64,000 nt of DNA from Epiperipatus broadwayi (Eukaryota; Onychophora; Udeonychophora; Euonychophora; Peripatidae), in assembly GCA_028023455.1 (NCBI GenBank), contig JAQFVV010012416.1:2950594-3014593 (forward strand), given 5' to 3'. The translations under genes and the position numbers were made by a program. The notes beneath the pieces were generated by a model. That model did no database searches. It was not told the DNA's origin and was given only the letters and a program-made list of their open reading frames with translations. Shown in pieces: positions 56,029 through 64,000 of this stretch (position 1 is its first letter; every line of letters begins with the position of its first letter).

Positions 56029-59000
56029 TCTTTTATGTTCTGCAAAATTGCTGGCATTAACATTCGGCATCAACTCAATTGATAGAGTTCTAGCTATTAA
56101 AAACTGGCTCTCGCTCTGCTCCCCTCATATACTTCTTATGGGTGAAACTAAATATCACCATAAGACCGATCATAAAATACTATCTCTTCTCTCAACTCTC
56201 GGATTTACTAGATTTTCCATAGGCCATTCTGCTTTAGGTGGAGTCGGTATTCTTCTCAGCAAGTCAACACCACCAAACAGTTTTAGCATTCCATTCCTAG
56301 ATGCCAATATTATTATCATAGAAATAGACTATTGGGGTTATCCGATCATCATAGCTTATATATACAGCCAAAGACACCTCTCAATATCTAAAAATAATCC
56401 ACATCCTAAATGCCATCAATGCTAACAGAGCCTCCCCTACTATTCTTCTGGGAGACTTTAACACCACATACAATGACTTCAACAAGAGATTTTTGCATCT
56501 AATAAATCGCAGATTAATGTGTGGAGAGGGCTTCTTCCCTCCCGAAGCCTACTCTTTCTATACTAAAACTAAAAAGTCCCTGATTGATTTGGTTTACTAC
56601 ACCCCAGACCTCCATTTCAACCTTGATGCAGCCTTGGCCCCTGTTGCTTTCTCTGATCATATGGCTCTAATCTTACAACTTACACCTATTTCAATCCCTG
56701 CACCTATTGATGGACCTGGTAAAACCATGCGCATGATCACCCAATCAAATATGACCGAAGCAATAGTATCTGAAGCATACATCCTTTTCCAGAAAATAAA
56801 CATCCTTTCCCTTCCTGCTGAGGAGGCTGGTTTTCCTTCATCGAATACTACAATCCATATTAAATCACCACGCCAGAAAATCAAAGGACCTAATGGCCTT
56901 CTAAATGATCTAACAGACATTAATATACAACTTCAAGCTTTACAGCAAAATTTCACAAATACAGAAAAATCATCTTCCTTAAAAATCTCTACAAAAATCA
57001 AGCAAAAGTCCCTTGCAGAATATTTATCCATCAGAAGAGCCAAATGTTTCTTAGCACAACAACACTGCTGGACGAGAGACTACCTTAGATGGGCACTGGG
57101 GTACAATAGAAAACAAATCACTCCCTTATCCATTAATTCTAATGGAACCAATCTCATTGTCTTTCCAATGATGCAGCACATCAGCAAACAATTCTGCCAA
57201 TTAATGCAAAAAGATGGGGCTCCTCCTATAAACAGCTGGTTGGATGCTGGTGACCCCGGCAAACATGGCATCACAGAATTCCAAATCAAAAAGAAGATAA
57301 CATTTCTCCCTGACGGCATTCATCCTGGCCTTCATGGCATCCCAAATTTCCTTCTCAAACACCTCAGTCAATTCACTGTGCCAATTATTAAAAAAATGAT
57401 TGATCACCTAGCCTCCGGTAACAGAAACATAACAGATCTTTACCCAGTGGCACTCATGCCTTTTATTAAAAAAGCAAAACCACTAAACGACATTAACAAT
57501 ATCCGGCCAATTTCCATGACCCCATTGCTTATCAAGATAATTGAGTCAGTCATTAAAGATCAAATCCAAACTCAAATCCTTAGCCATATCTCGTCAAACC
57601 AATACGGAAAAAAGGGATCATCAACCTCGCATGCTATGTCCAATGTAACTGCACTATTCAATTACATCAGAGGACATCGTAAATCAAAACCTATTGCTGT
57701 CCAGCTGGATGTTGTGGCAGCATTTGATTCAGTCCAGATAAATATCCTCCTGGATATTCTGTTGGAATACGACATTCCAGCCGGGATTGTTCAGATGATC
57801 AGCAATCTGCTCAACAACAGAGAGATTTTTCTCTCTCTGGATGGCAAGATCACACCAGGCTTCAAGCCATACAAGTCGATCCCTCAAGGATCTCCACTCA
57901 GTGCCCTTTTCTTCACAGCATACATCAACCCTCTTCTGATGGATATAGAAAAAAACCTCCCTGGAATTTTCCTTCCCTCTCTCAATAAAAACTTCAATGT
58001 TTTTGCATATATAGATGACATCATGGTTGTTCTTCCCACCATTAAATACCTTCCCCATCTCATGAACATCTTAAACAGAAATACAGTGAAACTTGGCCTA
58101 CAAATAAACTTTAACAAATCTTCCATCTGGAAGATTATGTCTGGTAAACAAATTAACTCTCCCTTTTCTGCAAAACCCCAAAGATACCTAGGTTTCCCAA
58201 TCTTCAAAACACCAACTGCAATGGCAAGAGAGATTCAAGATGCAATCCTCCATTCAACTGAAGCCATCACCACATCACTCTCTAGAGTATACCTTTCATT
58301 ATATGGAAAGGTTGGCCTCCTCAACATGATCATAATGCCAAAAATCTCATATTATCTTCCATTCGTAAAAATGTCTAAACAGTTTCAAAATAAAATCAAC
58401 CGATTATGTACCAAACTTCTCTGGAGAGGAAGGACAGTTGCTATTAGCTTGCGAGGCATCCAACGACCACGCAGGTTCAATGGACTGTCATTCCACTCAA
58501 TACAAGCAATCATTTTACAGAAAACACACAACACTCTACATAATCTGATCCTCTCCTGTGGATACTCCAACATTATTAAAAAATTACACCGACAGATCAT
58601 CCTCCGCCCTCTGCCAGTTCATGGATAGCCTCCCTAATAGACCACCTACAACTTTATAACCCAATAATGCCCTGTAACCTTAACAAAAAAATCACCTTAT
58701 GGGAAGCATACAATATAATCAACTATAATCAACAACCCATTAAAACCAGCCTAAAAGTAACCAACCAAAGACTCATTTCACACTTCAAAAGATGGAGTCT
58801 GGAACCCAAATTCCTGGACTTCATCATTAAAATAAATCTTAATGCGCTTCCACCAATTGGTTCCTTTATCACCGAAGAGGTTTTACCAGCATTGATCCTA
58901 TATGGGTCTGTGTGCTCGTGAAGATGAAACCATAGACCATATTATACACCGGTGCCCAAGACTTAAAACACTGAAAGATATAATTATAATTAATTCCAAC

Positions 59001-59253
59001 ATAAGACCTGATTTGATTTTCTCACTTGAAAATGCCATTCATAATGGTTTTTTTTTCAATAATAAGGCTTTCTACCTTTGTCCTTTATTCCATATGGATA
59101 GTGAGATGCAAAACTCTCATGGAATTACCCCTGCCACAAATCATACCATTGTTTTATCAAACACTCAAAAAAATCAAGAAACGTGACCAGCTCCTGGCCT
59201 CCAGTAAAGTCTTTGATGATACCTGGTCTTTAACTGCGCTATCCTTTTCCTGA
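56015..59253 (+). pseudogene. LINE ORF2: APE endonuclease-reverse transcriptase
   Basis: Encodes the protein that nicks target DNA and reverse-transcribes the element RNA. From ATG 56,015 (overlapping ORF1): endonuclease with LLALTFGINSID and GETK; a one-base shift in the A run at ~56,391; then TILLGDFN (56,439) and SDHMALIL (~56,651). The reverse transcriptase lies in an intact 711-codon stretch (56,493-58,628): RPIS (~57,499), LDVVAAFD (~57,705), PQGSPLS (~57,877), AYIDDIMVV (~58,006, catalytic YIDD), then YLGF and LLWRGR. Further shifts are at ~58,580-58,622, ~58,880-58,905 and probably the T8 run at ~59,048. The tail CAREDETIDHIIHRC (58,911-58,955) is a zinc-knuckle-like motif whose first Cys is not seen. 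It ends DDTWSLTALSFS, TGA 59,251-59,253. Catalytic residues are present, but the frameshifts make it inactive. Confidence 0.85.
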
Positions 59254-59543
59254 TTATCAACTCCCACCTACCCAGCATTATAGAATAGGAAATTCTAAAA
59301 GAAAATATTCATGTTTATATAAAAAATGCTTATTCCATTAAACAAGTTCTTAGAATCTCATCACTATACCTAACCACATAAGAGTATAACAACTGTACTC
59401 TCATAACAAAATCTATCCAGATGACAAATAGAACATTATACAATCATATTATTGTACAATTTAGTCATTTATCTATCCTTTATTAGTATGTAATCACTAT
59501 TTATTATTAATAAAATTTTTGTTGAAATGAATAATTACATCTT

Positions 59544-60663
59544 TAATTACAAGTGTCAAACTAACTTAACCCATATCTATGACACCATCCATTTTAGATA
59601 AATACAGTAATGATTATTACGAATCATTTACTAAACTAGAAATTGTGAAGTGTGAATATGTAAGCATTCTTTTTTTAAAGCCATATTTATAGAAACACAC
59701 ATCAACATAATAGGGAGGGAGGTATCTTCCTCAGGTCTTTATTCAATCGCCTACTGTTATTAAATTACTGCATTCTTTTTTTGCCAAACTGACAAATAAA
59801 ACCAGCATAAATTTTATTTCTCTAAGTCTATTAATATTCACATAAAACTTGTTTACAGAAATATTTTGCAAAGAAAACTTACTGATAAATTAATATTTCT
59901 ATATATAAGAGTATTTTCTTCAGACTTTTTGTAATATAATTATAGACATCTAATCCTTGATTTCACTTAATTATGTTAGAAAATTTACTATGCTTGCATC
60001 TGCTTTGTTTTGTTGTATAAAAGAAAAAAGTAAAAAGATCAATAGTCAGTAGATAATAGAATGAGCAGATTAAGTGGAAATCATGCCTAACCAAGAGTAT
60101 CTCTTGCTTTCTTGTGAATTTAAAAGTTAGCTCTTTAAAGATCAGAATTTGTTCCAATATAAATAAAATATCTGTTTACCTTATTGTCAATATTGGTTCA
60201 TTAAAGACGAGGTATGTTTTCCACTATAAACAGTTTTCTGCCTTGTGTTTTTGCATTTTTTAAATTTTCCCTTCTTTTTTTTCTTGATTTTGTGTATAGA
60301 TATTTAGACTGATATTTAGTGCAGTCATTATAAGTATTTTATATCATGAAACATCTACTTTGATTAGGACAATGAGATTACACTTGTGCAAACACATTTT
60401 ATTATTTAATTAAACATATAAAAATTTTAACTCCAAGTTTATATATTTATATAAGAAGTATTAGGATGTAAAGTACGCAAAGTTTTTGTTCATTAAGTGC
60501 AGAAGATTGCATGGTATTAGATTGTCATTGAATATCAATTCTTATGGTTCAACAATATGTTCTCAAAGTTTAAAGAAAGTTTGATTCATTGTTGGATATT
60601 ATTATTGCAGTAACACCAATGAATAATATTTATAATATTTTATAATAAACACTTTTATTTACT
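59544..60663. other. AT-rich stretch, nothing recognised
   Basis: No convincing coding, RNA or repeat feature. Confidence 0.3.
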
Positions 60664-60893
60664 GTGCACCAAAAACCCCTAAAATAATTGATTTCTTCAA
60701 ACACAATTGAGATTTTTATATTTAACTTGAAACAAAAGTATGAGGCATTCTGAAATTAATTAATTTAATCACTTGTTTCAAAAATTAATGACTGAATTAA
60801 TTAATTTCTGGATACCCCCCCCCCATTTTTATTATAAGTTAAATTTAAAAGCATCAGTTGGGGTTGAAGACAAGTATTTGTTGTTATTTTAGA
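60664..60893. mobile_element. Fold-back MITE M1, copy 2
   Basis: The same block order as 2,394-2,621 ('acaattgagatttttatatt', 'ttaacttgaaacaaaag', 'ttaattaatttctggata', 'ataagttaaat') with more mismatches between arms and a C9 run near 60,816. Confidence 0.6.
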
Positions 60894-61261
60894 GTATAGT
60901 AAATATTTTTATATATTTTATTTTTATTTTTTAGTATTCTGATATTTTTGTAATTATTCCTATTTAAAGTGGAGAATAAAGACAGTGTCTCAGCCAGTAT
61001 AACATTTTAGAGGGAATGGACAGCTGATTAAAAATCAATTCCAATATTATTTTGTTTATGAAAGAAGTGTTTTTTTTTAAAAAAGGAACCATTATAATCA
61101 AGAGGAAATAAAATTTTATTCAAATTTAAAAAAATTATGTTTACAATCAATTGAAATTAATATTTGTTTTAGTTCTATTTTAATTAATCATTAACACCCT
61201 TTAAAAATAAAAGCATTTAGAAAATATACAATCCTTTCATGTGCATATATGAAAATTTACT

Positions 61262-61380
61262 AAACCAATATCAACATGTTTGAAATTTGTTCCAGCAATA
61301 ATCTTAAATTTTATATCCTTAACAACCCTGAAATATTTCATTGTCATAATCCCAATAAATGTCATGATGTTTTTAAAATT
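61262..61380 (-). repeat. Dispersed repeat, copy 2
   Basis: Inverted match to 53,893-54,005 over ~110 bp ('catgacatttattgggatta', 'ggaacaaatttcaaacatgt' on the minus strand). Confidence 0.7.
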
Positions 61381-61519
61381 TACATATATTTCAGATAAAA
61401 TGGCTTTAGGGGTGGCTGATTTGGGTAGTATTCTCACTGAGTTACCCTTAAGGAGAATTGGTAGATTTTTAAAAATGATTATGACTTTTGCATTGAGGAG
61501 GAATGGTAAGAAAAACTGA
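61280..61519 (+). CDS. 79-aa ORF overlapping a repeat, unknown
   Basis: The second half (KMALGVADLGSILTELPLRR then FLKMIMTFALRRNGKK) looks protein-like and lies between an acceptor-like 'atatatttcag' (61,392) and donor-like 'gaatggtaaga' (61,503). The first half is the dispersed repeat. The complementary minus frame (61,237-61,578, 113 codons) is also open, so the true strand is unclear. No family recognised; probably part of an unknown repeat. Confidence 0.25.
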   Translation: MKFVPAIILNFISLTTLKYFIVIIPINVMMFLKFTYISDKMALGVADLGSILTELPLRRIGRFLKMIMTFALRRNGKKN

Positions 61520-61956
61520 ACAGTATTAGAGAAGTTAAATGACAAAGTGGAGATCAGGTAAGTAAAAGAAGAGATCAACTAGGAAGAAATATTTTTGGGT
61601 ATAGAATAAAATAAATTTCTATGGAAAGAAAGCTTCTGTTTTGATAAATGGCCTAATAATATAATAAAAAAATCTGGAGATAAAATCTGTATAAAACATG
61701 TTAAAGTCTCCATTAGGATTATTGAAAGAGGGGTTTTGCAAATAGTGATGCTTATATCATCAATGAATTGCATTATTAATTTTATTTTGTTTTATAGTGT
61801 GTGTACAGTAATAATACCATTTCCACCATGCCACCACCACCATCACCAATTAGAATAATATCAATAATAATTTTATTTATTGAAATATTTATACAATACA
61901 TTTATGCATAGTATGGTCATCAAAAAAGTAATACACATCAAGAACAACTTTTTTCC
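61520..61956. other. AT-rich stretch, nothing recognised
   Basis: A (CCA)n-like patch at 61,824-61,846. Confidence 0.3.
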
Positions 61957-62060
61957 CTATATCATAGCATCGGGCGGGAGGCGAACCCACAACAGCCGTC
62001 TGCAACCAACTGCTTGCTTGCAAGGCTGCTGCGCTGACCTCTCAGATAACAACGCTTGAC
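61957..62060 (-). mobile_element. tSINE copy 4
   Basis: The minus strand starts GTCAAGCGTTGTTATCTGAG, with A-box-like 'tatctgagaggtca', 'gcagccttgcaagcaag', B box 'gggttcgcctcccgcccga', and ends 'atgctatgatatag'. Target-site duplication not clear. Confidence 0.7.
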
Positions 62061-62107
62061 TACATGCTCATTAAGAAAATTCAAACAGATTCATTAATAT
62101 AATGCAT

Positions 62108-62172
62108 TTAATGTTATTTTATAACATTTATCATAAAGCTTGTAGAGGAATTGGCAATCCTCACTGTTTATA
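62108..62172. repeat. Solo terminus of the 48.9-kb fold-back element
   Basis: 'tttatcataaagcttgtagaggaattggcaatcctcactgtttata' matches the right end of 48,925-49,293 with few changes. Confidence 0.75.
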
Positions 62173-62859
62173 ATATATTATCTATAATTACAATAAATTT
62201 TTATACGTAATTCAATTTTAGTATTTTTGTTTGCTTGAACTCCTAATAAGCTTATTTAATAGGATGAAAACTAACTATAACATCAAATTCAAAATAAATA
62301 TCTACAGAAGAAATGGCTATATATAATACATTTTATGCTTAATTAAATTTCAATATACTTATCTATATAAATTCCTAATAATCTTATTTAGTTTTTAAAT
62401 AGGGTATAAAATACAATATAAAAATAAACACTAATAAAAATCCAAAACAAATATACTAGAAAAAAATGATTGCAAATACAGTATATATAATTCATAATAT
62501 ATTTAAAGTCATGAAATTATCAATAGATAATACAATAATGAAAACGGAAGGGAAAAAAAATATCCTTCGATAATGTAATTTTTTCAGTATTGTTTTCAGT
62601 TCTCTAAACGTTTCTAATTTTTTTAAATTTTCAGATAAACTAGTAAACGTTTTAAATGTTTAATATTCTTTATCTTCATCATCATAGTTATTACATGACA
62701 CTACAATTCTGTAAGCACTATTTATTTCGTAGAAAAAAAATGTTGACAATTTTCTCTCTATACTTTTTTTTTTTTTATAAAAATAATTGTTAAAAGCAAT
62801 GATGTATTTTAATAATTTATCAAAATGTAGGATTTTATTTTCACAAAAAAGATTGTAAT
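62173..62859. other. AT-rich stretch, nothing recognised
   Basis: No feature beyond A/T runs. Confidence 0.3.
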
Positions 62860-63605
62860 TAGATATAAGTGCTTGGAGGCATGAGTTAAGAAAAGCTTAA
62901 AAATTGTTTACTGGAAAATGAGATATACAAACTCCCTCAGGGTGGGACTTATTATATACATGTACTATAATCTGCTAGCCATGCTTTCAAGGTCTTATAA
63001 GCAATATCATAATCATAGTGACACATCTGCAAAGTCTAGAAAAGGAGTGTGATATAAATGCTATATAAATTGGATAAAACATATGTAAATGAGTTGGTCT
63101 ACATGGCCCACTTTTTAGACAGGGGAAAATAGGATTCTTTTTTGTTAATGGCATTGGTGTTATTTGCAATATGCCAGATTTTCTTTACTTTATACACTTA
63201 ATGCCATTTCTTTTTAAGCAAATGACTGCCACTAGTGTGGATTTGAATGCATGACCATGAAAACCAGCTTGGCCATGCAATTGAACCTACACTAGCAATA
63301 GTCATAGACTTAAAAAGAAATGATGCAAAGTATAAAGTAAAGGAAACCTGGCATATTGCAAATAATGCCAATGCCTTCCCCCTCTCTAAAAAGTGGGCCA
63401 TGTAGACCAACTCATTTACATATAATTTACATAGCATTTATATCACACCTCTTTTCTAGACTTCACAGATTCATCATTATGATTATGATATTGCTTATAA
63501 GATATTGAAAATCCTGCCCTGATGTAGTTCATATATCTCACTTCCCAGTAAAAAAATTTCAAACTTTTCTTAATTCATGTCTCCAGGTACTTATTTCTAA
63601 TTATA
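62860..63605. repeat. Large imperfect palindrome (~745 bp)
   Basis: Left ~62,860-63,225 and right ~63,290-63,605 are imperfectly complementary over ~300 bp: 'ggtcttataagcaatatcat', 'aaatgagttggtctacatgg' and 'ttgcaatatgccag' each recur inverted. The left arm has small insertions. The centre holds 'ggtcatgcattcaaatccac' on the minus strand, faintly B-box-like. No open frame of note. Confidence 0.8.
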
Positions 63606-64000
63606 ATGGCATAAGGAAAGTTAATAACTCATATAAAATTACAAAAAAGATTATAGTGAATCAATGCTATTAACCATTATTAAAAATTAGACTTAGTAAT
63701 CTTTATTAAAGTTCAATTAGTCATTGCTAGTTAAAACAAAAAGGTAAACCATGAAATGTAATTACATACCTGAGCAATGATTCACACAATACCTTTGTAA
63801 ATCATTATAAAGATGTTTGAAGGTAATATTTATATAAATTTATAAAACACAAATATAAAGTATCTAAATGTTGTTATTAAATTTTCAATATGAGGATTCG
63901 ATAATGCATTATTGTCAACCATGACATCTAATATTTAATATTTGATACTCACTCTAATTTAACACAAATACAGGTTTTACTATTATATTCTTTTTAAAGT
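63606..64000. other. AT-rich stretch to window end
   Basis: Nothing recognised. Confidence 0.3.

Larger units (their letters stand above)
55383..59543 (+). mobile_element. 5'-truncated LINE (L1/Tx1-like) with 14-bp TSD
   Basis: The insertion 55,397-59,529 (4,133 bp) is flanked by perfect copies of 'aataattacatctt' (55,383-55,396 and 59,530-59,543). It starts inside ORF1, contains an endonuclease-reverse transcriptase ORF2, and has a ~275-bp 3' UTR ending 'aaaatttttgttgaaatg', without a poly-A tail. GC content and C content are clearly higher than the flanks. It is broken by at least four small indels but by few substitutions to stop, suggesting moderate age. The clade is assigned from the post-RT region ('YLG', 'LW.GR', 'GLS') and is tentative. 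Confidence 0.85.

Noticed and set aside
57729-58207. 109- and 107-codon minus-strand ORFs inside the LINE
   Set aside because: Antisense shadows of the reverse transcriptase domain.
1-64000. CRISPR arrays, bacterial operons, rRNA genes
   Set aside because: No regularly spaced short direct repeats with unique spacers, no dense coding, no rRNA-like conserved blocks; the composition is that of an animal genome.

Overview
The window looks like intergenic or intronic DNA from a large, AT-rich animal genome (tandem microsatellites, decayed retroelements, tRNA-derived SINEs, splice-like signals, no bacterial gene organisation). The element mix (RTE-type and L1/Tx1-like LINEs, a Penelope-like relic, tRNA SINEs, long fold-back repeats) fits a mollusc, perhaps a cephalopod; that assignment is inference from general resemblance. 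No complete host gene is visible. Three short open segments with splice-acceptor-like flanks (3,387-3,521 minus; 22,762-22,869 plus; 54,984-55,085 minus) could be terminal coding exons.

Layout. 0-10 kb: a fold-back MITE (2,394-2,621), a candidate exon, two reverse tRNA SINEs, a LINE C-terminal relic, coding-like scraps. 10-17 kb: an exact 35-bp-arm palindrome, a 0.94-kb TIR element (11,726-12,661), three tandem copies of a ~335-bp satellite (12,741-13,741), a tRNA-only SINE and the first cluster of a repeat family I call HRA. 17.8-21.4 kb: a strikingly C-poor block that ends in a polypurine-tract-like run. 21.7-33.8 kb: a second family (HRB), SINEs and further HRA copies, with a dense inverted HRB array at 32.2-33.2 kb. 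34-45 kb: RTE fragments, many HRA copies often head-to-head, a Penelope-like GIY-YIG relic, and a second 1.1-kb copy of the TIR element. 45-54 kb: a LINE 3' relic, MITEs, and a small hAT-like element. 55.4-59.5 kb: a 5'-truncated two-ORF LINE bounded by a perfect 14-bp target-site duplication. 60-64 kb: a second MITE copy, a tRNA-only SINE and a ~745-bp imperfect palindrome.

Main observation. Families HRA and HRB both carry what reads as a hammerhead self-cleaving ribozyme: CTGATGA, a stem II, GAAA, a very short stem III, a cleavage triplet (GTC in HRA; NUH in HRB) and a two-part stem I that pairs across the motif. The best copies are HRA 16,177-16,235 (stem I two exact 6-bp blocks) and HRB 32,778-32,832 minus and 33,065-33,119 plus. 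A third hammerhead-like hairpin lies 0.4 kb downstream of the Penelope-like GIY-YIG relic. Hammerheads are established in Penelope-like elements and in non-autonomous retrozymes, so the window probably records small ribozyme-bearing retroelements and a relic of a possible autonomous partner. One HRA copy (40,431-40,736) has a 13-bp target-site duplication and is itself a near-perfect fold-back.
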